64,000 nucleotides of DNA from Atrina japonica. Taxonomy: Eukaryota; Mollusca; Bivalvia; Pterioida; Pinnidae. Made by a program: the position numbers and the translations under genes. Location: positions 1,547,001-1,611,000 of the forward strand of contig BROG01000077.1 in assembly GCA_030159075.1 (NCBI GenBank), in the 5' to 3' direction. This document shows positions 36,029 to 47,869 of the stretch, one piece after another. The notes beneath the pieces are model-generated. The model saw only the letters and a list, made by a program, of their open reading frames with translations. It was not told the DNA's origin and ran no database searches. Position 1 is the stretch's first letter, and the number at the start of each line of letters is the position of its first letter.

Positions 36029-36880
36029 AGGCCCCGAAATCTGTTTGCTCATGGATGTCCCCAAAATCTTTTTGCCCACAGAGGCCCCTAAATCTTTTTG
36101 TTCACAGAGTCCCCAAATCTTTTTAACAAGTTCACAAATAAACAATGAACACTAATCAAATATAATGCAGAAAGGGGACACAACTCCATACAAATATGGT
36201 AAATTTTATCATTTAACATTTGTTTCTCCCTTTTGGTCCAAAACCTCAGAATATATGTCTGCCAATTTTATCAGACTATTTTTTCTTGGATGAAAGTACA
36301 TACATATAATACTAAAAACAGGGAAAAAACAGAAATGAAGTACATGGGAAGTTGAATAAGACTTTTAATCTGGGACAAGATTTGTTTTTAACAAGTTAGC
36401 CACATGTTTATTCACATGCTATTTATAATAATATTTGAATGTGTTATTTCATTTCTAAATATACAAAAAAAAAAAGAAGTTCGGAGCCTATTTGCACACA
36501 GAGCCAGTCTTTAAACATTTAGAACTACAATCTATTTTTTGTATGTTATATATAGGAAACAAATCCTATGTCTTGAGAGATTTAATAACATTCAGCCATC
36601 ATGAATATCTCTTCAGTATTTCATATCTGTTTAAACGATTTTACACTGCAAAAATTGGTCTTATCTACATCTATTTCAATCAAAATATTTGGCCAACAAA
36701 TTCAATTTCTTCAAAAATACAAAATGCCTTTGTGTGCTTATCTCATCATGGGTTCCGAGTAATATAAACAGAAAATGGTTCAACTTTTAGATCTCTTTCA
36801 ATATAATGTTTAAAACATATCTCCATATCATGTTAGAGATTTCTCCATTTTGTATATTGATCCCAAACCAATATTTTCGT
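36029..36880. other. Non-coding stretch
   Basis: Three diverged units of TGCCCACAGAGGCCCCTAAA type at 36020-36125, then AT-rich DNA. A plus frame at 36492-36767 is open but Phe/Ile/Tyr-rich as expected by chance. Confidence 0.35.
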
Positions 36881-36883
36881 ACA

Positions 36884-37194
36884 TATCGTATTGGAGCCAA
36901 TAAGCGCACAGGGCACTACAAAAAATAGGAAAAAGGGGCTGAGTGCATATTGGGAGTCAATAATCAAACTGACATAAAACAGTTAATTCTTTATAAGGCA
37001 AGGTGGTCAAGTTGTTGTATTTATTGCCGAGGACTGGCGGCTAGAGTTGAACTTTTACTTATGTTTTTCTGGTCCACATCTCGTCTAATGGCTAAAAAAG
37101 ATACTTGATGGTGTGTAAGAAATGTGATTAAATCTGAATTATAGGTGTAGGGGCCATTATTGGAACATGGGTGTTTATTGGGTCGTATACGGTA
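36884..37194. mobile_element. 311-bp MITE with TACCGTAT-type inverted ends
   Basis: The left end TATCGTATTGGAGCCAATAA and the right end (reverse strand) TACCGTATACGACCCAATAA match at 15 of 20, followed by GCGCACAGG and ACACCCATG. The interior has no open transposase frame. Confidence 0.5.
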
Positions 37195-37261
37195 AATGTA
37201 CAAGATATCATGTGATGTCTCAGTATTTGATGTGTTCAAATCAAAGATATTTTTTTGAAAT

Positions 37262-37375
37262 AAATCAGAACCTGCCTTGAGAAACCACCCTTTCTGCCAC
37301 TTGATTATGGTCTCTCAAGACAGGTGGTATCTCAGAAGAGGTTTAATTTACAGAAATATTTATATTTTAACCCCC
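37262..37375 (+). mobile_element. pogo-like family fragment
   Basis: AGAACCTGCCTTGAGAAACC, TCTGCCACTTGATTATGGTC and AAGAGGTTTAATTTACAGAA. Confidence 0.5.
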
Positions 37376-37404
37376 TCCCCACTTTGAAGCTTAAAGATTT
37401 GTTA

Positions 37405-37690
37405 TCATGTATTGTCGTTTCATAGCTTGCCAGGAATTTTTCACTTATATGGAGACGTCACCAGCTTTAGGTAAAATGCCAAAATTTTAACCTGTACTAT
37501 ATGGACTGATACCAACACAGTGAAGGTTCATTACTGTTTCATACCTGCCCTGACACCGGATCCCCGACATCGGGTCTCATCCAAATGACACCTACCTTCA
37601 CATTGTATGCGTACTACTTGGCAAAGGAACTGTCACTACCACTTTTATTGTCTTTGGTATGACCCAGGACTGGGAATCAAACCCAGAAAA
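37405..37690 (-). mobile_element. SINE family II, long copy
   Basis: CAGGAATTTTTCACTTATAT, GGGTCTCATCCAAATGACAC, CATTGTATGCGTACTACTTG, and a reversed B box GGGAATCAAACCC near the right end, so the tRNA-like head is present. Confidence 0.65.
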
Positions 37691-37739
37691 TGGACTGGCC
37701 CAAATGTGACTTCTGGGGATGACATGTCAAACAAGATAA

Positions 37740-38140
37740 AGCATTGAAATGGGCATTTTTCAAGGGAGGCAATAGGAAATTTCAGGAAAGCAGACAAAAT
37801 TATGGGGTGAAAAAATTCAAAAGTGGCACAAAACCAGACTTTAGTAGCATGAGTAAGTATGCCATCATGTGATCACTGTGATGGGAGCTACTTCAAAATT
37901 CAGTTGATAATTATAAATAAAACATGAGAATAACCTTACCTTTCACTATGGTAACCAAACACGTGAAATGGAAAAATGGAAAATCTAATATCTATATTTA
38001 TAACCACTTCCCATGATATACCAGTAGTAGGAAAATTGCATATTTAATGTTCATACTCCATTATCATTTCAAATTTTCTTCTCTAGTTTTATCATAAAAA
38101 TCTCCCTTTTTCAGTAATCTAAAAATAAGTACAAAAAAAC
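37740..38140. other. Intron-like stretch next to exon candidate
   Basis: AT-rich unique DNA; no feature supported. Confidence 0.4.
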
Positions 38141-38144
38141 ATAC

Positions 38145-38196
38145 CTTATTTCCCCAACCTCTATATACACGTAGCCTGCTGATCATTGCAAAACTC
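38145..38196 (-). CDS. Candidate 52-nt internal exon
   Basis: The donor AATAAG|GTATGT is strong; the acceptor GATTGTATCCAG is fair. One base completes a split codon, then 17 codons read SFAMISRLRVYRGWGNK, ending in phase 0. The frame stays open upstream to 38223, so an earlier acceptor (ACTAG) is possible. The peptide is basic and helix-like. Phase fits the 46-nt exon before it and the 14-nt candidate after it. Confidence 0.4.
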
Positions 38197-38659
38197 CTGG
38201 ATACAATCATGAAAACCCCCCGACTAGTTTAAGTGATGATTTGGAGAAGATTCCTGTATCCTATGGCCAGAAGAGTTCACCTGTAGTTTGTTTGTATTTC
38301 ATACATAATACTAGAAGTCTCAAGATAAATCAGAATCAAGTGTTGCTGTATTTGTAAAGAATTTGGAGTTGCGACTAAATATAGCAACAATTATGAAGAT
38401 GTTCTAATAATAGCTACAAATAGCTCCAGAATTGGGATGATTAAACACAAGTTGTCTCTATTTTTATCTTAAGCCTCTTATAAGGTATTTAGTGATAACC
38501 ATTTGATGTGTGTGGTTTGACAAGTCATTTAAACTTTGTTGACAATTAACAGTAGTACCTGCTTGAAGCCTAATTTTGGTACCGGTAACATACAATCATT
38601 ATATAAAATTAGGGGGCTGAACCCTTAACTCCTGGGGTTATAAATTTTACAATCTAGGT

Positions 38660-38865
38660 TTTTGTTTGTCTGCTGTTTTAGGTCCTGTCAATAATTTTTC
38701 ACTTATATTGAGATGTTTTGAGGTTTAGGTGAGGTGCCACAAATTTTTACCTACACTATGAACTGACACAAATGCCGTTGAGATTCTTTTACCTGCCGCA
38801 ACATTTACTTTCTATGTCCAGTGTTTGGTGTTTAACCAAGTACATGTTCCTGGGTCATACTATAG
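38660..38865 (-). mobile_element. SINE family II copy (left arm of an inverted pair)
   Basis: GTCCTGTCAATAATTTTTCA, TTTAGGTGAGGTGCCACAAA and CACTATGAACTGACACAAAT in minus orientation. Confidence 0.6.
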
Positions 38866-38879
38866 ACTTTTAAAAATAA

Positions 38880-39072
38880 CTGTGGTTATTCCTTCACCAA
38901 TCATTCAGCATACAAAGTCACGGATAAGACTTAAAACGGAGGTCTTGTGACATGGCAGGCAAGGCACATAAAAAACCTCATCACTTCGGTGTTAGTCAAA
39001 ATTTATGTAGCTCTTCTCCTAAAACTGGTGCCCTCTCCATATAAGTCTTGGTGGAATATTAAAAAGAGTAAA
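38880..39072 (+). mobile_element. SINE family II copy (right arm of an inverted pair)
   Basis: CCTTCACCAATCATTCAGCA, GGATAAGACTTAAAACGGAG and AGTCTTGGTGGAATATTAAA in plus orientation, facing the copy at 38660-38865. Confidence 0.6.
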
Positions 39073-39139
39073 TAATTAAACAGAGTCTGTTTGATTAAGT
39101 ATATGTCAAAACTTTCTTTAAGCTTGGCACCAATAAGTA

Positions 39140-39424
39140 GAGTTGACCTTGCTCAGTCGGTAGTGTGCTCAACTTTTGATCATGAGGACATGAGTTTGAG
39201 TCTAGACGTTGGCAGGTTGGTTACCTGTCCTTTGGATGAGACATTAAAAATCGAGGTCCCATATCGCAGTAGGTGTCAGCACATTAAAGAACCCTCACTG
39301 CTCATTGACCGTAAGTGTCGAGCATAGGCCAAAATTTGAAGCCCTTCATCAGCATTTGGTAACATGTCCATATGAGTGAAAGATTCTTGAGTGGGATGTT
39401 AAACAACAATAAACAAACAAACAA
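39140..39424 (+). mobile_element. SINE family I, full-length, 11-bp target duplication
   Basis: A box TTGCTCAGTCGG, decayed B box GAGTTTGAGTCTA, TTAAAGAACCCTCACTGCTC, AGTGGGATGTTAAACAACAA and AAC tail. Flanked by identical ACCAATAAGTA at 39129-39139 and 39425-39435. Confidence 0.88.
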
Positions 39425-39445
39425 ACCAATAAGTAAGTGTAACTT

Positions 39446-39700
39446 TGCTTTCAGATATAGTAAAATGGAGTCTTGTGAGCCCTTTCTTAACCTGGCCAAG
39501 TTTAAATTTCAGGTAACAAAACAAAACATTAGAATTAAACTTGCTAGAGTAATCATTCCTACTAATATCACCATACATAAGAGAGTATCCAATGAGGAAT
39601 AAAATGTTTTTTCCTGTGCCGCAACATTAACCCAAAAGTGAGTAGAATCATCTGTATGATTCCAGTCCGCAATCATATGTGAATCGGACAATACTTTCAA
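39446..39700 (-). repeat. Coding-derived repeat family D, copy 2
   Basis: Minus-strand translation of the core reads SRNDYSSKFNSNV and GLTRLH with a frameshift before it; an adjoining frame reads NHTDDSTHFWVN. The right edge ends in CATTTTACTATATC (minus strand), as does the copy at 47.9 kb. Confidence 0.6.
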
Positions 39701-39719
39701 ATACTTTCTTGACATTTCC

Positions 39720-40205
39720 TGCTCTCACTAATCTAGATCAATAGACTCACAAGCTGAAGGTTCCGCATAAGGCTCCCAAAGTTGTGTGTGTATAAAGGTA
39801 CTGTCAAGAGACTATAAAACTCTCTGGGATGCTAGTTTATTTTAATTTATCTATTTCGTGAGCAGTAGCATTTCATATACTTACATGTATGTGGAGAAGT
39901 AACCAAGTATAATTGATTAAATGCTATAAAGCTTGACCGATACTAGTGACCTCTGAGTGTCATTGGCCATGTCATATTTATGATAACAAGGAACATCTGT
40001 CCTCTATCAAAAGTCCAATTCAAAACTTTGTTCTTATTCTAAATACTGTAAAGGAAGTCACTATCTGCATATGGGGTCAACGTTCCACAACTAGGTCATA
40101 ATGGACATGTCCGACATAAAGAAAAATTGATTTCAAGTGCACAACTAGACAGTTATTGACCTCTGAACCTGCAAAGATTACAGATGTAGTGATTAAATTC
40201 AACGA
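39720..40205. other. Non-coding stretch
   Basis: Unique sequence leading into the 40-kb minisatellite; nothing supported. Confidence 0.4.
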
Positions 40206-43110
40206 ATGTACGAACTAAATGTTACTGCTATAAGACCACTATGACAGAAGACCATTTGTGTTATGAAACCTCAGTCATAAAAGACCATTTGTGTTATGAA
40301 ACCTCAGTCATAAAAGACCAGTTCACCTTGTAAAAGATCACCTGCCACCTCTAAAAGAAGTTCACCTGCCATGTGATACCACTCTAAAAGAAGTTCACCT
40401 GTGATGACCACTCTTCACCTGCCATGTGTAAAAGAAGTTCACCTGCCTGTAAATAAAAGAAGTCCATGTGATACCACTCTAAAAGAAGTTCACCTGTCTT
40501 GTGGTACAGCTGAAAAACTGTTTTGTTTAACTACTATAAAAGAAGACCACCTAAAGAAGAAGTCCACCTGTCTTCTTACAAATGTGGTACCAACTGTCTT
40601 AAAAAAGCTTCACCTGTCTTGTGGTACCACTGTAACAGAAGTCCACCTGTCTTATTTAACTACTGTTAAAGACAACCTGTCTTGTTTAACTACTAAAAAG
40701 GAGTCCCTCTGTCTTGTTTGACCACTGTAAAAGAATATCACCTGTCTTATGGTACCACTGTAAAAGAAAATCACCTGTCTTGTAATACCACTATAAAGAA
40801 GACCACCTGTCTTGTGGTACCACTGTAACAGAAGTTCACCTGTCTTATTTAACTACTGTTAAAGATAACCTGTCTTGTTTAACTACTAAAAAGGAGTCCC
40901 TCTGTCTTGTTTGACCACTGTAAAAGAATACCACCTGTCTTGTGGTACCACTGTTAAAGAAAATCACCTGTCTTATTTAAAAACTATAAAAGAAGACCAC
41001 CTGTCTTATGGTACCACTGCAAAAGAAGATTACCTGTCGTGTGATATCACTGAAAAAAGAAGGCCACCCCCAGTCTTGTTTGACAACTGTAAAAGAAGAC
41101 CACTTTATGTGGTACCACTATAAAAGAAGTCCACCTGTCTTGTTTGACCACTGTAAAAAAATACAACCTGTCCTGTGGTTCTAGTGTAAAAGAAGTCCAC
41201 CTGTCTTATGGTATCACTAAAAAAGAAGTCCACCTGTCTTGTGGTATCACTAAAAAAGAAGTCCATCTGTCTTGTGGTATCACTAAAAAAGAAGTCCATC
41301 TGTCTGTATTGTAAAAAAGGTCCATCACTTGTGGTATCACTAAAAAAGAAGTCCATCTGTCTTGTGGTATCATGTGAAGTCCATCACTTGTGTATCAAAA
41401 AAAGAAGTCCACCTGTCCACTAAAAAAGAAGTCCATCTGTCTTGTGGTATCACTAAAAAAGAAGTCTACCTGTCTTGTTTGACCACTTTAAAAAAATACA
41501 ACCTGTCTTGTGGTTCTAGTGTAAAAGAAGTCCACCTGTCTTATGGTATCACTAAAAAAGAAGTCTACCTGTCTTGTTTTAAAAAGAAGTCACTGTGGTA
41601 AACTAAAAAAGAGTCCACCTGTTGTCTACCACTGTCTACCACTAAAAAAGAAGTCCACCTGTCTTGTGGTACCTGTCTTGTTTGACCACTAAAAAAGAAG
41701 TCCACCTGTCTTGTGGTATCACTAAAAAAGAAGTCTACCTGTCTTGTTTGACCACTAAAAAAGAAGTCCACCTGTCTTGTGGTACCACTGTAAAAGAAGT
41801 CTACCTGTCTTGTGGTACCACTGTAAAAGAAGTCCACCTGTCTTGTGGTACCACTAAAAAAGAAGTCTACCTGTCTTGTTTGACCACTGAAAAAGAAGTC
41901 CACCTGTCTTATGGTATCACTAAAAAGAACTCCACCTGTCTTGTGGTACCACTAAAAAAGAAGTCTACCTGTCTTGTTTGACCACTGTAAAGAATCCAAC
42001 CTGTCTTGTGGTACCACTGTAAAAGAAGTCCACCTGTCTTGTGGTATCACTAAAAAAGAAGTCCACCTGTCTTGTGGTACCACTAAAAAAGAAGTCCACC
42101 TGTCTTGTTTGACCACTGTAAAGAATGCATCCTGTCTTGTGGTACCACTGTAAAAGAATCCAAACCACTGTAAAAGAATCCAACCTGTCTTGTGTATCAC
42201 TAAAAAAGAAGTCCACCTGTCTTGTGGTATCACTAAAAAAGAAGTCCATCTGTCTTGTTTCACTGTGCATCCTGTCTTGTGGTACCACTGTAAAAGAAGA
42301 CCACCTGTCTTGTTTGACCACTGTTGCATCCTGTCAATGTAAAAGAATCCAACCACCACTGTAAAAGAAGTCCATCTGTTTGTGGTATCACTAAAAAAAG
42401 AAGTCCACCTGTCTTGTGGTACCACTAAAAAAGAAGTCCACCTGTCTTGTTTGACCACTAAAATGCCATGTTGTGGTACCTACTGTAAAAAAAAAAGACC
42501 ACCTGTCTTGTGGTACCCCTGTAAAAAAGATCTGTCTTGTGGTATCACTAAAAAAGAAGTCCATCTTGTGGTTGTCCACCAATGTTTGACCACTGTAAAG
42601 AATGCATCCTGTCTTGTGGTACCACTGTAAAAGAATCCAACCTGTCTTGTGGTACCACTAAAAAAGAAGTCTACCTGTCTTGTTTGACCACTGAAAAAGA
42701 ATACAACCTCTCTTGTGGTACCACTGTAAAAGAGGACCACCTGTCTTCTGGTACCACTGTAAAAGAATACCACCTGTCTTGTTTGATCAATGTGAAAGAA
42801 GACCACCTGTATTTTGGTACCACTGTAAAAGAAGTTCCTTTGTCATGTTTGACTACTGTAAAAGAAGACCACCTGTCTTGTGGTATACCTGTAAAAGAAG
42901 TTCACTAGTCTTGTTTGACCAATGTGAAAGAAGACCACCTGCATTCTGGTACCACTGTAAAAGAAGTACATTGTCTTGTTTGACCACTGTTAAAAAAACC
43001 ACCTGTCCTGTGGTACCACTGTAAAAGAAATCTACCTGTCTTGTGGTACCCCTGTAAAAGAAGACCACCTGTCTTGTGGTACCACCATAATAGAAGGAAC
43101 AGTCAAGACC
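40206..43110. repeat. Large minisatellite, about 33-bp unit, 2.9 kb
   Basis: Unit GTCCACCTGTCTTGTGGTA then CCACTGTAAAAGAA, with variants (TTTGACCACT, ATCACTAAAAAAG). Its reverse complement contains ACAAGACAGGTGG, the core of the pogo-like family module. All open frames in it, on both strands, are products of the 33-bp period. Confidence 0.93.
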
Positions 43111-43202
43111 ATGTCTTAAGTCTTTGGTATGGCATGGCGAGAATTAAACCCAGGATCTTCTGCTTGCACCACCTCAACCAGTTCTTGACATGTATTAGAC
43201 AA

Positions 43203-43505
43203 GTTTATTATGGCTTGTGGGGTAGACAATTCCAGTATGGTCTGTGAGGTGGACAAGTTCATTATGGTATGTGGGGTAGACAACTCCATTATGGTCTATG
43301 GGGTAGACAACTCCATTATAATATGTGGGATAGACAACCCCATTATGGTCTGTGAGGTGGACAAGTTCATTATGGTATGTGGGGTAAACAAGTTCATTAT
43401 GGTATGTGGGATAGACAATCCCATTATGGTCTGTGAGGTGGACAAGTTCATTATGGTATGTGGGGTAGACAAGTCTATTATGGGGTAGATAACTCCATTA
43501 AGGTG
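43203..43505. repeat. Minisatellite, 27-bp unit
   Basis: About 11 units of GTGGGGTAGACAAGTTCATT then ATGGTAT. The period gives a 9-residue false peptide repeat. Confidence 0.9.
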
Positions 43506-43575
43506 TATACAGTTGAATGGGATTTAAATGATATAAGATATGATCAGTATTATAAAGAGCTGCCACCGCAATGGT

Positions 43576-43671
43576 TTAACTCATTTTCCCTCCCACCAAA
43601 GACACATTTGGACTGGTCTAAGTCATTGAATTACAGAAAAGTCCATTGTTTTTCAGGGGTTGATGACTTAA
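43576..43671 (+). mobile_element. Micro-MITE family A, copy 7
   Basis: TTAA-CTCATTTTCCCTCCCACC at left and CAGGGGTTGATGAC-TTAA at right with an intact core between. Confidence 0.7.
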
Positions 43672-43781
43672 GCAGAATCTATGATTGCTATAACAAGTAA
43701 AAGTTTTACACTAATGTTTAAGTCATTAAGATTTGGCAACAAGTTGTAAAATATATGTACAGATGACTCCTAAATTTAGTT

Positions 43782-43914
43782 GAACCCTCACTGATTTGAC
43801 TGATACAAAATATGTACATAGCACAGGTCAAGATTTATGTAACTTCACCTTATCTGAAGTCACCGTACAATTGAAAACACCAGAGCAGTCTCTCAAGACA
43901 GGTTCCCGTGTATT
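43782..43914 (+). mobile_element. SINE family II 3' fragment and transposon end
   Basis: 43782-43880 carries CAGGTCAAGATTTATGTAAC and TGAAGTCACC; 43886-43914 carries TCTCAAGACAGGTTCC of the pogo-like family. Confidence 0.45.
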
Positions 43915-43980
43915 TTGGATATTTTGACGGTAAACTTGTGGATACTGGCCTGGATTTCCTTCTCCAAAATTTAAAAATAC

Positions 43981-44026
43981 CTGGCTGGCTCCATGCGACT
44001 GAAAATTTGTTGCATAAAAATTTCAG
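43981..44026 (-). CDS. Candidate 46-nt internal exon
   Basis: The acceptor ATTCTTTCTTATAG and the donor CCAG|GTATTT enclose 46 nt. Starting with two bases of a split codon it reads EIFMQQIFSRMEPA and ends in phase 2, matching the exon at 38196. The phase-0 reading (LKFLCNKFSVAWSQP) is also open, so the frame is decided only by its neighbours. No domain is recognised. Confidence 0.35.
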
Positions 44027-44329
44027 CTATAAGAAAGAATAAACAGCTCCTAAATCCACCTTTTATTTAATACCTTACATCCAATTAATACCTTTGTCTG
44101 GGTACCTGTACTAAAACCCAAACTGGGACAAAAAGGATAAGAAAGTTAGCATCAATAATCACTATACAAACTAGATTGTTAGCATTTCATTCTTATGATA
44201 TAATATCTTACAAATCCACCACTTTATTCACTTACATATATACAATTTATAAAAAAGATAACAACAGTTTCAAAAGCATCATGGCAGGTGATTACTGATA
44301 TAAATACACATTGTATATTAAATCGTTAA

Positions 44330-44571
44330 AGCCCCATGACCACCCATTTAATCCTCAGTATGTTAGCTTTGTTTGTGAGTTATACAAGTGTTAAAATTTC
44401 AATGGGGTCCACACTGAAATCTGTTTATTACATTCACAGTCATATTACTCGCAAACACAAAACAACATAGGGAGGTGTAATTTACGGGAATGTTTTATTT
44501 TGATATAAGCATGATCCATTACAACAAAACTCTGGCACTCTTACTGAGTGTAAATGGGCAACCATGGGGCT
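44330..44571. mobile_element. TTAA-flanked MITE, 242 bp
   Basis: Ends AGCCCCATGACCA and (reverse strand) AGCCCCATGGTTG sit between TTAA at 44326-44329 and 44572-44575. It resembles the 22.5-kb element in flank and general form but not in interior. Confidence 0.6.
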
Positions 44572-44721
44572 TTAATCAATGAAATGCTAGTAATGTTCTT
44601 TATATGTTTTAACAATGAACTCGAGACCAATGTATGATGGGTCAAGGTACTTATTATTATGTATACAAAAGAAAAACAGGCACACACAGTAAAACGGAGG
44701 TATAATCCACTATGTATAACC

Positions 44722-44945
44722 TGGTGCACTGGAGTCTTATGAACTCTTACTTGAGTTTAGAATTTACGTAATTCAGCATAAAGACATTAGAATTACACTG
44801 GCAAGAATTATCGTTCCTACTTGTTGTCAAACCAATGGGCATCAAGTGGAAAATAAAACATATTTCCCATGAAGCAAATCTTCACTGAGAAGTGAATAGA
44901 ATTATTTGTATGATAATAAACCGGTACCCGGTAGATAGAAAACAG
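44722..44945 (-). repeat. Coding-derived repeat family D, copy 3
   Basis: Minus-strand core translates as SRNDNSCQCNSNVF then a stop-interrupted tail. Similar in residues, not only in bases, to copies 2 and 4. Confidence 0.58.
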
Positions 44946-46015
44946 ACAGTCACACAGACAGGTATATATATAACAGACGGTCACATGGACAGGTAGTTAT
45001 AAAACAGACAGTCACAAAGACAGGTAGATAGAAAACAAATAGTCACACAGGCAGGTAGATAGAAAACAGACAGTTACACAGACAGGTAGATAGAAAACAG
45101 ACACTCACACAGGCAGGTAGATATAAAATAGACAGTCACACAGACAGGTAGATATAAAATAGACAATCACACAGGCAGATAGATAGAAAATAGGTAGTTA
45201 CACAGGCAGGTGGATAGAAAACAGACAGTCACACAGACAGGCGGATAGAAAACACACTAACACAGGCAGGTAGATAGAAAAAAGACAGTCACACAGACAG
45301 GTAGATATAAAATAGACACTAACACAGGCAGGTAGATAGAAAACAGACAGTCACACAGACAGGTGGATAGAAAACAGACAGTCACACAGACAGGTAAATA
45401 GAAAACAGACAGTCACACAGGCAGGTAGATAGAAAACAGACAGTCACACAGACAGGTAGATATAAAATAGACAGTCACACAGGCAGGTAGATAGAAAACA
45501 GACAGTCACACAGACAGGTAGATAGAAAACAGACAGTCACACAGACAGGTAGATAGAAAACAGACAGTCACACAGGCAGGTAGATAGAAAACAGACAGTC
45601 ACACAGACAGGTAGATATAAAATAGACAGTCACACAGGCAGGTAGATAGAAAACAGATAGTTAGAAAGACAGGTACACAGAAAACACAGACAGGTTGAGT
45701 TTTATTTAAGTACTCTGCGAATATCACACATTAATTTACACAAATTAGGTGACATCATTAACCGTTCTGTGGAGCTACCAGGGAATTGTACCAATGCTTA
45801 AACAGTATAAACAGAAAACAGACAGTCAGACAGGCAGGTAAATATAAAACAGATAGTCACACAGGCAGGTAGATAGAAAACACAGTTACGCAGGCAGGAA
45901 GACGAAGACAGAAAACAGATAGTAACACTGGCAGGTTGACAGAAAACAGACTGTGACAGGCAGACAAACAGAAAACAGACAGTCAAGCAGGCAGATACCA
46001 GTAAACAGACAGTCA
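44935..46015. repeat. Minisatellite, 31-bp unit
   Basis: Unit GATAGAAAACAGACAGTCAC then ACAGACAGGTA, about 24 copies to 45690. A unique 110-bp gap follows, then six diverged units (45800-46015). Confidence 0.92.
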
Positions 46016-46294
46016 CATAAATCTTTTGTATATGAATACTAAATATCTTTGTTATCCATAAAATATTTTATTCAATAAAGCCTATTAACAAAATTGTGTG
46101 TTAAATGAATGTGAACGTTCATATTAAGAGTTATCTCCCATTATTTGCATGTTTTTCATTTCAGGTATTTAGAAAGTTACATAGTTTAGATTGGTGACAA
46201 ATTGAAGCTGGTCAATAGCTATAAGGTAGAAAGGAAAATAAGCAATCAAGAAAATGCAGACATGGAAAGATGCAGAATTAAATAAACATACAGA

Positions 46295-46830
46295 CAGTAA
46301 AATAGGCAAAAAGAAATGAAAATTCTGACTGGAAAATTAGCAAAATGAAATGAAATTCAGACTGGAAAATAAGCAAAATGAAATGAAATTCAGACTCGAA
46401 AATAGGCAAAATGAAATGAAATTCAAACTGGAAAATAAGCAAAATGAAATGAAATTCAGACTGGAAAAAAAGCAAAATGAAATTCAGACTAGAAAATAAG
46501 CAAAATGAAATGAAATTCAGACTGGAAAATAAGCAAAATGAAATGAAATTCAGACTGGAAAAAAAGCAAAATGGAATGAAATTCAGACTGGAAAATAGGC
46601 AAAATGAAATGAAATTCAAACTGGAAAATAAGCAAAATGAAATGAAATTCAGACTGGAAAATAAGCAAAATGAAATGAAATTCAGGCTGGAAAATAGGCA
46701 AAATGAAATGAAATTCAGACTGGAAAATAAGCAAAATGAAATGAAATTCAAACTAGAAAATAAGCAAAATAAAATGAAATTCAGACTGGAAAATAAGCAA
46801 AATGAAATGAAATTCAGGCTGGAAAATAGG
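46295..46830. repeat. Minisatellite, 33-bp unit open on both strands
   Basis: Unit AATGAAATGAAATTCAGACT then GGAAAATAAGCAA, about 16 copies. The plus strand reads MKFRLENKQNE repeats (coiled-coil-like) and the minus strand reads FHFILLIFQSE. Units differing at silent and non-silent sites alike argue against a real protein. Confidence 0.93.
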
Positions 46831-47029
46831 TAGATTTACATAGATATACAAACATGAAAAAGGTAGACTTACATGTAAATACAGATAGGAAAATAGATAG
46901 ACAGACAGGAAAATAAGCAGATTTGACTTCAAGTATACACAGGAAAATAAACAGATTGATGTCAAATACAGACAGGAAAATAAACAGACAGACATAAAAA
47001 TACAGAAACTATGTTTAGCAGACTGATAG

Positions 47030-47560
47030 GTAAACAGAAAGGTTATACAGACATGTAAATAGGAATACGGACAAGAAAGCCAGAATAAAGGCTAACAGGT
47101 AATATCCAGACTGGCAGCAAAACAGACAGACAGTTATATATAAAAATATAATTTACAACAATTTTATGAATATTGATATCCACAGAAGAAAGTAAATTAA
47201 ATTTTTTATCTTATTTTTAAATGATGGTACAATTAAAACATTAACATTGTCTGTAATATTGCATTATGTCACATAGGGCACATAGGAATCTTATAAACTC
47301 AGTATCCAGTGAAAACACTAGAACAACAAAAATTGAAAGGAACTCTAACCCCTAGCTTGCCTTATGTCTGTCTATCAGTGAGTGTAAACAAAACGTTTAT
47401 CTTAATTATTTTAAATTATTTTACGTGTAAAGCCTACATTGTGATACAACATAATATTCATATTAAGAGTTATCTCCCATTATATGCATGTGTTTTTTTC
47501 TTCATTTCGATTTGTTGTGATACATATTTAGATGACTTACTCCTCAAATCACATGGTGAC
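47030..47560. other. Non-coding stretch
   Basis: Includes ATATTAAGAGTTATCTCCCA at 47459, duplicated from 46122, so a short intronic repeat. No gene seen. Confidence 0.4.
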
Positions 47561-47564
47561 ATCC

Positions 47565-47655
47565 TTAATCCATTTACCCTTAAAGACACATTTGGACTCA
47601 CCCAAATCAATAAATAGTATGGTCTGATGCCATAACTGGAGAGTGAACAAGTTAA
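47565..47655 (+). mobile_element. Micro-MITE family A, copy 8
   Basis: TTAA-TCCATTTACCCTTAAAG at left and AGTGAACAAG-TTAA at right. The middle has drifted. Confidence 0.55.
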
Positions 47656-47869
47656 AATTGCATCAAAAAATATCAAAAATATATTTGGATTTAAATTGTA
47701 CACTCCTGAATTCTAAAAGTAGACTTTATCGCTCTTTGAAATGGGAGAGTCCAATTGTAATTATAGGTGTCAATAATTTATTTTGATAAATATTTAGAAT
47801 TTTTACTTACACGAAGATGTTCTTAGCAAAAATTTCAAACTTTAATTATTGTTTTTTTCTTGTTGTATT

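Noticed and set aside
40401..43024. Many 60-170 codon frames
   Set aside because: All lie within the 33-bp minisatellite and change frame with unit length.
46150..46205. Plus-strand acceptor TTTTTCATTTCAG with short open stretch VFRKLHSLD
   Set aside because: The pyrimidine region belongs to a short repeat duplicated at 47459 without the AG, so likely intronic repeat.
46278..46833. 118- and 157-codon frames on opposite strands
   Set aside because: A 33-bp minisatellite with no stop reads through on both strands; no start context, splice site or selection signal.
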